A DNA stretch of 64,000 bases from Rutstroemia sp. NJR-2017a BVV2 (GCA_002946415.1 NJPS01000067.1:186001-250000), one strand, 5' to 3'. Counted from the stretch's first letter, positions 1-11,116 are shown. Made by a program: numbers and translations. The notes: generated by a model from the sequence alone, not told the origin.

Positions 1-1708
1 ACCATATAAACCACCGGGAATATCTCTCTACAACGAGGCCAGAAAACAGATCGGATTCGTTATGAGTGGATGCGAACTCGAGAACGTCCAGATCTTTTCA
101 TTAGCTGCGTACGCTACCACATCAAGTGACCAAGGGGAAAGACACCTTTGCTAACACAAGGGATAGACTCTATAACCAATGCTGTTGTCGCCATGTGGTA
201 AATATTGAGATTCTACTATCATTATTTTCGACCATCTAATCATCAAATAGGATTTTTGGAGATTAACAGTTTCAGCTTCGTCGGCCTGCCATATACTGAT
301 CACATGGTAAGAACATACCCAATTTGCAGTATATTTGGTCGAAATGCTTATTCACATATTTTATAGTAACAAGATTGATTGGAACACCGCCAAGGGAGAT
401 CTCATCAAGCGGGCATACTGGCATTGTATGATAATGGAGACGTAAGAGCTCTAATGGACATACTGAGAGGTTCAGCATAGCTAAAACAACCTAGGGGTTT
501 GCATTTGGAACTCGATTTACCATACAGTACGCTCCCGGATCTCGAGGATCGAGTTGGTTTACCAACATTCAATACACCTTTCTGTGATGCCGATCACAGA
601 GCAAATCAACAGTCACACTGGGAATTGCACTACGCATCTGAACTTGCTCTACGTAGAATTTGTGCAAACGTCCACGACAATATCCGTGCTTGTAAGATTT
701 CTCCTACAGCTAATATGGATTTGAGTACTATCCCATCTAAAAACTAACTTCTCCTTCGCGTAGTATCTTACTCAACAAGCGACATCCCAACCGGTTCTGC
801 GGAGGACTTTGGCGGTCGAACTACGGACTACTTCCGGCAACTTGGCACGCAACTTATACAATGGCGACACCTCCTACCTCGTGATCTGCAATGGCACGAA
901 GAAGAGCCTACCAGTTTTCCTAGTCCCACCATTCCCACATCAAGCTTTTCCGCCGCTGCACCCGCCGCGACGTCCCCGACTCTCTCAACTCATCCTTCCC
1001 CACAGTCCCAGTCGCAGGCGCAGTCGCAGTCCCAACCGGCATTGGACCCCTCACTGAACTCGCCTACTCCTTCTACCCAATCTCGTCTGCCGCTCTTCAC
1101 TCCAGATCTTGACAGTGAACCCGCCCTCTACCCGTACGTCTACGACATCCAGGTTGCGTTGCTGAGAACTAGGTACTACTATGCAAAGTATATGGTGTAT
1201 AGGCCGTTTGTGTATAAGGCATTGCATTTCCCCGAGCGGATGATGCAGGAGGATGCGGAGAGCGTGGCTGAATGTCTGCGTGTATGTGTTTTGTCTTTCT
1301 TTCGCCCTTCTTTACACTTTTGCGCATATTCATTATGCTACCCGTCCCATTCTTCTCCTCTACTCCTTCTCGTTAACTGTGTAGTTTGCCAAGCAACGCA
1401 GACGCTAACCTTGCTCACAGGCCTGCCTCCTCTGGCCTCTCCTGCTCTCGCCACCCAGTCGCCGCAAACGCCTTATCCCTTACCTGTTCTGCTGGTCGCA
1501 AAACTTCCTCGGCATCCTGCTGATCCTCCACCTCTCCAAGCACAACGCCATGCTCAAAGACATCGCCGAGAACCTATGCGGGGATCGTTATCAGCGGGAT
1601 GTAGATCTTTCGGTCCAGCTCATGTTGGACTGGATAAGCGATCTGAAAGAGGCGAAAGACCCTATGGCCGAATGGTGCTGGAAAGTCCTGCGGGGGATCT
1701 ATTGGTGA
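1..1708 (+). CDS. Fungal-specific (C6-type) transcription factor, 3' part
   Basis: C-terminal 423 residues of a fungal transcription factor; the 5' end, with any Zn2Cys6 cluster, lies outside the window. Exons read from codon phase and splice signals: 2-108, 167-197, 251-306, 367-441, 495-691, 764-1281, 1421-1708 (TGA). Joined, they give the usual middle-homology pattern: NEARKQIGFVMSG, then DFWRLTVSASSA, then DLIKRAYWHC, then LELDLPYSTLPDLED, then HYASELALRRI, and near the end a Tyr-rich helix (LRTRYYYAKYMVYRPFVYKA). This region is the fungal_trans regulatory domain. A Gln/Ser-rich linker lies around 1000-1040. Every junction keeps frame, including the 31-nt exon at 167-197. The target pathway cannot be read from the sequence. 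Exons 2-4 are short, so the exact ends of the first introns are the least certain part. Confidence 0.88.
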
Positions 1709-2188
1709 CAGGAACCGCACCTGAACGAACGACGAATCGGAATCTGATGTCGAAGAAGTTAGATGGTTGGTCTAGACTATTTCTGGGTGGATGTATGCAT
1801 TGGAAAGGAGTGTTTGCATTTACAAAACGGTGGCAAAATTCTCGGAGTTGGAGTCTGCGCGCGGACTTGATTGGGGTGCGGGGTTCATTGCGCGGATTGG
1901 TTGATATCGGCATTGGCGCATGTGGAGATGCATAACGGATGAGAGAGGAGGACAAAGGGTGCGAATGAGCAACGCGAAACGATTGAAACGGCAATATATA
2001 AGATAAGATGGGTTGAGACGGTATGGTGTAAGAGGAGCAAAAAGAAGAAAAGAGAAAAAAGAAGAAAAATACACGGAACCTTTATCTCATGATGGATGGT
2101 GCATTTAAAGGTTCATTTGGCCGGTCGTGCTGCAGGCGGTATGACAATGACGACGACGACGACGATTATGATGACTATGACGATGACT

Positions 2189-2225
<37 letters not shown>

Positions 2226-2459
2226 CGATTATGACGATTATGACGACGATGATGATCAATGAGTTTTATGTAAGTGAGAATAAATTACTTATCTACACAT
2301 CACACTTGCATTTACAGATGCCGTGTTTCGCTGTGTTGAAGCTCTATTGAAGAACAACTGAGGAAGCAGAGTGGGCAGGTAAGACTTTCGGAATATGATC
2401 CCTAGATGGAATATGATAGCTCTAAGACCTAGTCGGTAATCTAATATACTGTACAATAT
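1709..2459. other. Intergenic, convergent gene ends
   Basis: Space between two convergent genes. It holds an ATG/ACG trinucleotide microsatellite (listed separately) and otherwise AT-rich sequence suited to 3' ends. No coding exon was recognised. Confidence 0.7.
2141..2257. repeat. ATG/ACG trinucleotide microsatellite
   Basis: Impure tandem array of ATG and ACG triplets, purest around 2199-2225. It creates a spurious Met/Thr-rich reading frame. Confidence 0.9.
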
Positions 2460-3591
2460 CTACAACTTCGACTCTTTCTTCCGTCGATCAAAAGTATCGT
2501 CTAGAAGATAGTCAGGATATTTCTTGTTGCCCGCCATACCCATTGGGACTCTCCCTATTCATGCAGTTAGTATATGATCGAGACTTTAACAATAGCAAGA
2601 TATAGAGTAAGAAAAGAAAAAGAACAACTTACAACCACCACCATCAATGACCAACACCTCCCCATTCACGAAACTTCCTGCATCGCTAAACAAATACACC
2701 GTCCCATCAGCGATCTCCTTAACAGCACCATACCGACCCAATGGATTGCGTCTCTGCGCCTCTCCAGTGCTCTCCGTCTCCTTATCACCCAGTCTCGCCA
2801 TGCCTTCCGTCCCTTCAATCGGTCCTGGGGTAATCACGTTGCTCGTCACACCTCGGGGACCGTACTCCAGCGCAGCCGTCGCGGAAATAGCGTCGACGCC
2901 GGCTTTTGCGGCTGCGACATGGCCCTGCAATGCCATGCCCGTAAAGTGGAATGCCGCGGATATGAATATTATACGGCCACCGGTGGAGGGATTGGTAGGG
3001 GAGTTGGGATGGGCAGAAGCGGATTTTAGGAGAGCGGGGAGGGTCGCTTTAAGGGTGTTGAAGGAGCCCAGTGTGTCAATTTCAAGGACGGTGCGGAAGG
3101 CGTTGGAAGAGAGACCCGAGAGTGGTGCGATGAAATTTCCTGCTGCACCGGCACTATTGAATGAATTAGCATCGACATTGCGAGAGGCAAGCATATGCAA
3201 AAGGGAGGAGAGAAGTCCATACATCACGAAATCGATTCCTCCCAACTCCTTTACACATCTCTCGACTGCGCTTTCCAAGCTTTGTATGTTCCTCACATCA
3301 ACGTTCCCAATTCCAATAACTTTCGATCCAGCTCGTGCGGTTTCAATGGATTTCGCCATCGATTCGGTTTTGGCGGCGTTGCGTCCGATGATGCATGCGT
3401 TTGCGCCTAGATGAACCATGGCTCGGACTTGGCCTGAGCAAATTGTGCCTGCGCCGCCGGTGCAGAAGACGACTTTGTTGTCTGATGGGTGGAGAGTTTA
3501 GCTTGTATCTGAGAGCTGTGAAGAGAGGAGGTTTACCAAAGATTCCATCTTTCCAGACATTGGACAGATACTCGACGCGAGGGATAGACAT
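2460..3591 (-). CDS. sps19: Peroxisomal 2,4-dienoyl-CoA reductase (SDR family)
   Basis: NADPH-dependent reductase needed for beta-oxidation of unsaturated fatty acids in peroxisomes. Four exons on the minus strand: 3591-3537, 3481-3223, 3153-2633, 2554-2460, giving 309 residues. The splices rebuild the Rossmann glycine motif (VVFCTGGAGTICSG, about residues 20-33), then GANACIIGRN, then a continuous IDFVIAGAAGNF, and the active-site region with a GRIIFISA strand. The Ser-x-Lys arrangement fits this subfamily, where the catalytic Tyr is replaced. The last exon of 31 codons starts after a GTAAGT donor at 2632 and ends in Ser-Lys-Leu, a PTS1 peroxisome signal that is lost if the intron is ignored. 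The first Met is at 3591 in MSIPRVEYLSNVWKDGIF, typical of fungal members. Sps19 is the yeast counterpart. Confidence 0.92.
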
Positions 3592-4056
3592 TTTGAGGTT
3601 TTGGGTCGAGGTTGGTTAGAAGTGATTGCTACTAGGAACGATAGAAGAATTCGACGGAGCCTCTGATCTCCCAACGTCACTTTATAGAATCATGTAGAGC
3701 AACCGTTGGTTATCTCGGGAAATCTGGAGAGAGTTAGCAACTCCAACTCGATTTCAAAAGAAGGTGAGACAAGCATCCACACCCACTCATACGGCCGAAG
3801 CCCAAGAATCCGGGGAAGACGTGCCTCGGCACAAGTAAATAGTAATCAGGCACAAATTAAGGCACCGGAGACTAGTATCCCCCAAGCGAACCTAAAATTC
3901 ACACGGGTGGCATCATCAAATTCTAGCCTAGCGATACCGCATTACTCGAGTCGGGCTTTGACAACCTCTTCACTCACAAACACATATTCTTGGGTATCAT
4001 TATATTCTGGCGTCGATTAATATTTGTAAAGGACAATAGCATTGATTGAGGTCAAT
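3592..4056. other. Intergenic, divergent promoter region
   Basis: Shared upstream region of the dienoyl-CoA reductase and Atg33-like genes. No exon or clear regulatory motif was recognised. Confidence 0.6.
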
Positions 4057-4775
4057 ATGGCTACGAGGAGTATCTCGACGTTAAAATTCGTGGGGAGCAT
4101 TTCCCTCGGATTACTTACCGTACGTCTCTTCACCCCACCATGACAGCTATTCCAGCCCCTCTGGCTCTGTTCCATCATCGCGAATTGTCACAATTCTTCG
4201 TGTATTATCTTTAATCGACGACTAACAATAACAAACAGGGCATTTCCTACACACTCAGCTCCCTCACCATCCCCGCTCTCCTCACCCTCCCCTCCGCCAC
4301 CGTCGCCTCCCGCTCTTACCACTCCCTCACCACCCTTACCACCAACCACATCCGTTCTCTTACCGGCATCTCATCCTTCGCTTTCCTCCTAGCATTCTAC
4401 CTCTCTCCCCGGGGCCAAAAACACCCCTATCTCCTATGGACGTCACTCTTCGCAGCATCCAGCTCTTTCGTCGATCAAATCGTTCCTCTGATCAGCAAAG
4501 CCAGTCCACTACCCCGTCGTGTCGCGAAGAAGAACAGCAGGCAGAGCAAGAGACAAATGGATGCGAGCTATGAAGTTGTGGGGGATTCGAATAGCAGCAG
4601 TGCGGATGAGGAGGGTGGCAGCTTCAATGGGGAGGAGGTGAGAGGGGAGATGGAGGGCGAGATGATGAGACAGGTTGTTAGGACTGTGTTGACCGGGTTG
4701 GGTTTTGCGATGAGTGTGGTGGGAATTTGGGGTGATGGGGTTGCTACTGAGGTTGTGTTTGTCGAGGTTGTTTGA
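4057..4775 (+). CDS. atg33: Atg33-like mitophagy protein
   Basis: Two exons: 4057-4119 and 4239-4775 (TGA), 199 residues, matching the roughly 197 residues of yeast Atg33, a mitochondrial outer-membrane protein required for selective mitophagy. The N-terminus MATRSISTLKFVGSISLGLL continues over the intron into GISYTLSSLTIPALLTLPSA, the signature of filamentous-fungal members. Hydrophobic segments lie at about residues 9-36, 65-80 and 90-105, with a last one near the C-terminus (VVRTVLTGLGFAMSVVGIW). They are separated by a Ser/Glu-rich acidic loop at about 125-155. The intron has a GTACGT donor and CAG acceptor with an ACTAAC branch site. The name rests on length, topology and remembered family motifs. 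A generic small mitochondrial membrane protein is the alternative. Confidence 0.65.
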
Positions 4776-5865
4776 ACGGAGAGGTTGCTGGATGAGGGGG
4801 TGAGGTGATGAGGGGATAACGGTGTGGTGTGTGATGGGCATTGTGCATATGGAGATGGCCCGGGGATGGGTAAGACGGATTCTTGGGTTTGGGGAGTTTG
4901 AAAGTATGTCATTGAATTAGGATGGAAGGATATTACGGAAAATAGCTGCTGCTTGGGAAAAGCGGTATTGTATGGTAACAGCACACTCCAATCTTTCGTC
5001 ACGTTGGTTCACGAGCGCCCCTCTCTCGACATAAAAGGATTACGACAAAATAAATACATATTAACACCACATATCCATCTCTCACGCCTTTTGCTCCTTG
5101 AATTTATCTCGTTTCTCGTGCGCGCATATTGTCTGTTGCCTATATCAGGTTCGAGAACTAAAGGGACGGACGATAACATGACTATTCACGGTTTACAGAA
5201 CTAATTTCTCGAAGCACAGTAGCTCCACCTGTTGCAAATATGTAAAATGTACGATTTAGGACTTGCACATGACTTTTAAGGCAAACTTATCGTACACTCA
5301 GAGGCTCAGAATTGGTTCTTCTCGACATGACATAGTATAGTAATTGGTTCCCCAAAAGCAGCATGCGTTAGGAGCAGGAATCAGATCATACCAGCGAAGT
5401 GGTGCGTATCACTTAGCGGGGTTACCATGCCATGTTGCCACAATCTCGCACAATACGCTGCAACAACTAGTCACTCTAGCCATTCAGTCTTGTATGTCAG
5501 CGAAGGCCTAGTGAATCGTCCACTGATAGAAAGTTCTGGCCATTTTAGAGAGGCACAGAGAGATAGAGAGAAGCAAAGTGGGCGGGAAAGAGGAGCTTAC
5601 AAGTTTTGACCTCAATTCCACATAAAGCTACTTAGCCACTGTGTGTGACGTATTCTTTGACGACCCTAGCCCCGCGATGAGCTCTTTCCCCGCCTACATC
5701 TATAAAAGCTTGGAAGAAAGGGATTGCCTTCAACCTTTCATCAACCATACAACAAATCAACAATTATCAAACTTTCAAACATCACCTGCGAGAGCTGCAA
5801 ATAACGATAATTGAAAAAAAAAAACCAACACGAAGATCACAAACAAATAAACAAAATCAATCAAC
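4776..5865. other. Intergenic with promoter of the RRM-metallothionein gene
   Basis: No coding exon recognised. The right end is a promoter: a TATA box is listed separately, followed by a C/A-rich, then A-rich leader with pyrimidine tracts, typical of strongly expressed fungal genes. Confidence 0.6.
5701..5708 (+). promoter_or_regulatory. TATA box of the RRM-metallothionein gene
   Basis: TATAAAAG about 160 nt upstream of the ATG at 5866, followed by CT/CA-rich sequence suitable for transcription start. A good TATA box suggests inducible or high expression. Confidence 0.6.
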
Positions 5866-6913
5866 ATGTCTGCCAACACCGTCCACGTTAAGAACATCTC
5901 TTCGCAGACCAGCGAGAAGGACATCAAGGACTTCTTCAGCTTCTGGTAAGCTTTACTTCTCTATTGGCAATCTACTCACAACTGCTAACAATTATTCCAG
6001 CGGAAAGATCACCAGCCTCGAAGTCGGTTCAGATGGAGAAACACAAAAGGCGACCGTAGTTTTCGAGAAGGAGACCGCAGCAAAGACCGCTTTGTTGCTC
6101 GACAACACACAACTTGGCTCAACTCAAGTAAAGGTTACAAGTGCATCTGGATCTGACGAAGACGATGGCAGTCACTACACACATAACGAAGAGAGAGACA
6201 GCGATGATATCACCCAGGAAGAGAAGCCAAGAAGCCGTATCATTGCTGAATATCTCGCACACGGCTACGTTATTGGTGACCAAGCCGCTCAACGTGCCAT
6301 CGATCTTGACCAGAAGCATGGCGTCTCCTCCCGTTTCCTCAACACTCTCACCAACCTCAACAACAAATACCAGGCAACCGACAAGGCCAAGGGAGTCGAT
6401 CAAACTTACGGTGTCACCCAAAAGGCCAGCTCCCTTCTCTCTGGCTTAGCCTCATACTACGAAAAGGCTGCCGGTACCCCAACTGGTCAAAAACTCGTCA
6501 ACTTCTACACCCAAACCTCCCGCCAAGTTCAAGACATCCACGCCGAAGCGCGCCGTCTCGCCGATCTCAAGAAGCAGGAACAACCTGAAAAGGTGTCAGG
6601 AACCGAGAAGACAACTTGTAAGTGTGGTTCTAATTCAGGTGATTGTCCATGTACAGCAGGCTCTTGTGCCTGCGCCGATTGTGGCAAGTCGGATGTCAAG
6701 AAAATTCCCGGCAGCAGCAAAACCACTTGCAGCTGCGGCGGCAACACTTCAAAGTGTGGCTGTGCTCCGGGCGAATGTTCTTGTAACTCCTGCCCCAAGT
6801 CGGAGACTGAGAAGGTTCCTGGCTCTGAGAAGACTACTTGTAAATGCGGTGGAAATGATTCAGATTGTCCTTGCGCTGCGGGCAAATGTGCCTGCAATGG
6901 TTGCTCGAAGTAA
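5866..6913 (+). CDS. vip1: RRM protein (Vip1-like) with three C-terminal metallothionein-like repeats
   Basis: Two exons, 5866-5945 and 6001-6913 (TAA), 330 residues. Residues about 4-80 form an RNA-recognition motif (VHVKNIS as RNP2-like strand, TVVFEKETAAKTAL as RNP1 region), like S. pombe Vip1. A helical middle follows (about 110-215), including IIAEYLAHGYVIGDQAAQRAI and GVTQKASSLLSGLASYYEKA. The C-terminus is a perfect 37-residue tandem repeat present three times, with first Cys at residues 233, 270 and 307. Each unit has seven Cys spaced C-x-C-x6-C-x-C-x4-C-x-C-x2-C, 21 in total. This is close to the seven-Cys spacing of Neurospora copper metallothionein. The tail should bind Cu(I) or Zn. 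RNA binding joined to metal binding suggests metal-responsive RNA control, but that is inference. A possible alternative last exon lies at 7042-7106. Confidence 0.9.
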
Positions 6914-7041
6914 CTTTTTGGCGACTTCATTGTTTGATTTCTATTATTTCTATCTTTTTCTTGGGTCTTCTTGGTGGGGATCAAAAATTGTGTATTATTA
7001 GGGGTTGGGCCGCTAACATAACTTCTCTGCTCTTGCTGTAG

Positions 7042-7106
7042 CAGCGGATCCAGCTGCCACTATTGATTCGGCGAAGATTGAACCCCTCCAGCCTCAAAAG
7101 CAGTAA
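7042..7106 (+). other. Candidate alternative terminal exon of the RRM-metallothionein gene
   Basis: A 65-nt open stretch ending in TAA at 7104-7106, reading ADPAATIDSAKIEPLQPQKQ after the junction codon. It follows a well-formed 3' splice site: branch-like GCTAAC at about 7012, a pyrimidine-rich run, and TAG at 7039-7041. It enters in the phase left by splicing after the first base of a TGT codon. Three such GT donors exist inside the Cys repeats: GTAAGT at 6618, GTAACT at 6783 and GTAAAT at 6840. Splicing from 6618 would remove all three metallothionein units. Transcript evidence is needed to say whether it is used. Confidence 0.55.
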
Positions 7107-8013
7107 GCTGGAGATGGGAGGTTTTGAGTCGTTGCGTGTTTGCGTTGCTGCGAGTCGATGGCTGTTTTGCAATTGGGCGCGCGTTGGCGGGTTAGTTTAT
7201 TGATGGGGGTGGGTATGGTTACTGTATGGTTCTGGGCTGGGTTGGGATGACAGGATTATGAATATTATGATTTTGGAATGGGGGGATGTGTGGATGGGGA
7301 CACACACAGTGCGAGGTCAGGTACTTCTGCGAGCGATTGCAACGCTTTAGTTTTATGAAAATTATAATGATTTTCCAGCACTTTTTGTTCTTCAATAACG
7401 CCGCCATTATAATTCATAATTTCTGTGGTGATATCTTACCATTCACTTGACTCTTTGTGATCAGAGCAGTGTGAGGTGCTACTCCTTCTTGCAAGGGGAG
7501 AAAGTTCATTCTATGGGTTTGTTGATGCGCGATCGGGAAATCGAATTGCCATCTTGATTTTTGAAATCAGGATTTCATGCATGCATACGTTGGCTACATG
7601 ATGTTTCTCACCCCACTTCCCATCCGGTACTTGTTTCCCAACATGAGGGGGAGATCTTGCGGACAGATATTTGTAGCATTTTTCCACCATTGCGGATAGA
7701 GCAAGATAGGTTGATGGTGGGGTGTGTTGATGTTGATGCGGGATTTTTGTTGGAGGTGGGTGATCTGGATATATGTTACAGCATGTAGTGGATGAATGCA
7801 TAGTAAAAGGTGAGTCTACGGTGTTAATTCATTTTATTCGTATCGTGCAATGGATAGATAGATAGGTACTTTATCATTATAACTATCGCTATCAGTATCA
7901 CTCATGCTCTTGTGTCTGTCTATCCCTGACATCGGCAATGTGTCATTTCATTCGTACTGTATAACCCCCGCTCGCTCGCTCACTCACTCCTCCATTCCAT
8001 TACATTCCGTCGC
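7107..8013. other. Intergenic, convergent gene ends
   Basis: 3' flanks of the RRM gene and of the 73-residue gene. Contains a short GATA run near 7853-7864. No exon recognised. Confidence 0.65.
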
Positions 8014-8335
8014 CTATGACTTCACGTTCGGCTCCGTGGTCTTCTCGACCGTCTTGGCTGGGTGGTCACCTAGTGCGCTGGAAGGGTTGGAGGAGAGTCC
8101 CTGGGGAGTTGTTAGATACATATATATTTTATTGGTGTTGTACTGTATAAGCAGATGGGAGAATGTGAAATGGAGGGGAATAGGAAGAGGGGTAACATGC
8201 CTCAAGGTCGGACTTGCTCTCTTTCTGACTGTTCTCGCCTTGATTGATTCCTTTGGCGTCAGAAGGGGGATCGTTCACTTGAGCACCGGATTGACTCTCG
8301 GGGTCGGGGGATTGACGACCTTCGTTGGCGGACAT
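8014..8335 (-). CDS. Small hydrophilic 73-residue fungal protein
   Basis: Two exons, 8335-8201 and 8100-8014 (TAG). The sequence starts MSANEGRQSPDPESQSGAQ, is rich in Ser, Glu, Gln, Asp and Lys with no hydrophobic segment, and ends KTVEKTTEPNVKS. The composition suggests an intrinsically disordered, highly soluble protein. I remember similar short proteins in many ascomycetes but know no function. The intron uses a GC donor (GAG|GCATGT) with CAG acceptor. Keeping the GC donor gives phase 0 on both sides and joins DLE to GLSSNPSSALG. The alternative of reading through the intron ends at a stop soon after a hydrophobic tail unlike the rest. The 5' leader may contain a further intron before 8335. 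Confidence 0.75.
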
Positions 8336-9247
8336 GGTTGTGGTTTGGGTGGGGAGTTGTGTGTTTGAGAAGAGTGTGTCGGGTTTCTGGGGGAGAATGT
8401 TTTGTTAGTCTTGCTTGTGATGAATATGGATAGAGGGAAGTTGTTAGGAGAGGGGGTTGTGAGGAAGGGAGTGGGATATGGCGTGGGATTTGTGAGTTGG
8501 GAGGTCGGATGGAGGGGTAATCGTGTTGATGTAAATATCGGATATTCTTCGATGCCCGGCGTTTGACAGTAAGAGAGCAGAGAAAGCAGAAGAGCACAGA
8601 AGACTTACATTGTAAATTCCAAAGGTATCAAAGATTCGTTCAAAAATTGATAGTTGTTTGTTGTTTGTTGTTAGGTGTAAGAAGGTCTGAAAGTTGTCGA
8701 CTTTTCACATCTTCCTTATACCTCTCAATCTGACTATACGTCATGCCCCGCCCGCCGGGAGAGCAGGAGGTCACGTGCTCGACGGTTATCGCATTGGAAG
8801 CTTCAGCCACAGCCGAGATTTGGTAAGACGAAGACCCTTTCTAAACGTTTCGAGTTAGAGAGAAAGCCACGGAGCTGAGAGCCAATCATCACGGGCATTC
8901 TCCACTCCAATGGATGGTCAGGGATCTGATCCATCAACTTCTGGTGAGAGTATGAGTGTGAGGGAGTATCAGTGAGTGCTTCAATCGCCATTCAATCTCC
9001 ATTCAATAGGATCTTGGCCGTCGTACTTCGCACTGCATCGACGCCACTGCACCGAAACCATTGAGACTTTTCGTATTGATTCCACGACTTCATAACCAAT
9101 CAATTGTCGAACCGACGAGCCAAACAACACACACCACTCGCACCACTCGTATCGACTGGCACTGTTTCCAGAGAGACAAATAGTTCTAAGACAACGCATT
9201 TACCACCACATCCAGCCAGACCCAGATTCGGACTTAGGATCAGAGTC
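8336..9247. other. Intergenic, divergent promoter region
   Basis: Upstream region shared by the small-protein gene (minus) and the coiled-coil gene (plus). The leader of the plus gene is long; an in-frame stretch from 9104 lacks an ATG before 9248. No other exon recognised. Confidence 0.6.
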
Positions 9248-10370
9248 ATGGCACCGGATCTCAATTCCGTACCTCCTTCTCCAAGACCTCCTAACGCACA
9301 TCTTTCGCGGACCCCTTCCGAACGTACTTCTTCTCAGTCAATCTTGCCACCACCGCTGTCCTCTCCTTCTTTAAATATTCTTCCCTCGAACCAAAGTGCT
9401 GTTGCAGCAGCCTCGCCTCCTCTTGCTTCTCCAAACATGACGGCTTCTATTCAATCGGGAGATAATACAGGAGTTGGGACAGGACCGGGTCCGTTGAGAC
9501 ATCCTCGTCCTTTGACCGCTGCGGATTTACATCTGCAATTGGAGAAGGAACAGGAAGCTGTGGTATGTAGATGGATGGAAGTAGGTGTTACGGCTCGTCG
9601 ATATTAACTTCTGCGAATAGGTCAATCGTCTCACCCGAGAACTGTCAATGTTACGCGCAGCTCAAAATGCATCCGTTGTCTCCAATGCCTCTTCGACTTC
9701 GAATGGGTTAGCAGATAATCCAGATAATACCAATCACCTCCTTTCTGGACCCAGTCATCCGATTCCTGCTCAACGCCGGCATCATCGCACTTCCTCTAGC
9801 ACATCTACACGAAGTATCACAGCTACAACCGGTAGTATGAGCACAATCGGAGGAATCGCCGCCCCTCGTCGCAATGATTCCAATTCTCACTCCCTCAGTC
9901 GTCAAAACTCCATGACAGGAGGTATCCACCGATCCGGAACCAGCAGTCCCGCGCCCACAAGCGGCTCTTTCCCGCACCCCGACCACTTCTCCCACTTCTA
10001 CCACCAACAAAGACCAAGTATGTCGATGCACCGAGAAAGCTCCGGCACAGTCCCGACAATGGCGAGCACAAGCGGAGATGCGACGACGAATGTGCCGACG
10101 ACGGGTAGATATGAGGAAATGGTTTTTCATAGACAGGAGCTAGAGGCAGTAAAGAAAGAGAATGAAGCGTTAAAAAAGAAGATTAGAGACTTAGAGAAGA
10201 CGTTGAGGGAGAGGAGACAGAGTGATGCCAGTTTGAATCGGACGAGGAGTGAGAGTGTTAGCACGACGGCTAGTGTGGGGGTTGGAAGGGGGAGGGATAG
10301 GGAGAAGGAGGGGGAGGATGATGGTGGTGTTAGAGTTGGGGAGAGTGCGAGGAGTGGAGGGTTGAGGTGA
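9248..10370 (+). CDS. Ser/Pro-rich protein with C-terminal coiled coil, function unknown
   Basis: Two exons, 9248-9562 and 9621-10370 (TGA), 354 residues. The ATG at 9248 opens MAPDLNSVPPSPRPPNAH. A conserved-looking helix crosses the intron (LTAADLHLQLEKEQEAV joined to NRLTRELSMLRAAQNASVV), then a long Ser/Thr/His-rich disordered region (about residues 125-280). A second coiled coil follows (RQELEAVKKENEALKKKI, about 285-312), and the tail is charged and Gly/Arg-rich. There is no signal peptide or membrane segment. The block pattern with two short coiled coils suggests a scaffolding or self-associating cytoplasmic protein. I recall uncharacterised ascomycete homologues with the same PRPLTAADLHLQLEKEQEAVV core but no assigned role. 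The intron has GTATGT donor and TAG acceptor in phase 0. Confidence 0.85.
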
Positions 10371-11116
10371 TAGATGAAGTGTCGATTGAGAGGATCCATT
10401 GAAGTGACGGGTTAAAATCAGTTGTGAGCGAACTCGGTTTTGATTGGTTTCGAAAGGAATCTCCGTTGTGTTCGATGAGTATTTTCTGCTTCTTTTGATG
10501 GTGTTTGGAGCATTGTGGAGGGGAATCAGGAGAAAAATATGGCGTCGATTTTGTTTGAATCTTTTTCAGATGGATGAAAGGAGGGATGGATGGATGGATG
10601 ATATAAAGAAGCGCAATGCGAGGGAGCAATCAGGTCAGCTCAGATATTGAGTGAGATATTCTAAGTTCTACTACTACTACTACTTTTATTGCCTGTAAAT
10701 GTAAATAGTTAGCGATATAAGTTCGAGGAATCTATGTTTTTGCTTCTTGCATTTTATTGTTGCCTCGAATCCTCCTGGGTTGCGGGAGGATATTGAATGA
10801 ATAAGGGGCTCTCATAACTTGAGGGAGAATTGCTTTACTGGATTAGATGGATATGGATAGTCAACTTGGAATTAGGCTTGGGCTTTGAATGTTTGGTGGA
10901 TTGTTTATAGAAGGAAAAAGGGAAAGATGAATGGCTAAGTAGGCACATAGCTCTCACTCCATTCCATCTCCTTTCCGTCTAGAATGGAAGTGAGCAACCC
11001 AGAAATTACTCATATCATATCGTTTTCATTATCCAAATAGTCATTCATTCATAATGAAAGATCCAGAAACTATTATCCAAGCTTGAGTTCACTTCAGTTC
11101 CTTTCGTTCAACTCAC
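10371..11116. other. Intergenic, convergent gene ends
   Basis: 3' flanks of the coiled-coil and PhyH genes, with a short CTA triplet run near 10670-10685. No exon recognised. Confidence 0.65.

Noticed and set aside
2096..2350. Met/Thr-rich 84-codon plus-strand frame
   Set aside because: It is produced by the ATG/ACG microsatellite and has no family-like sequence outside it.
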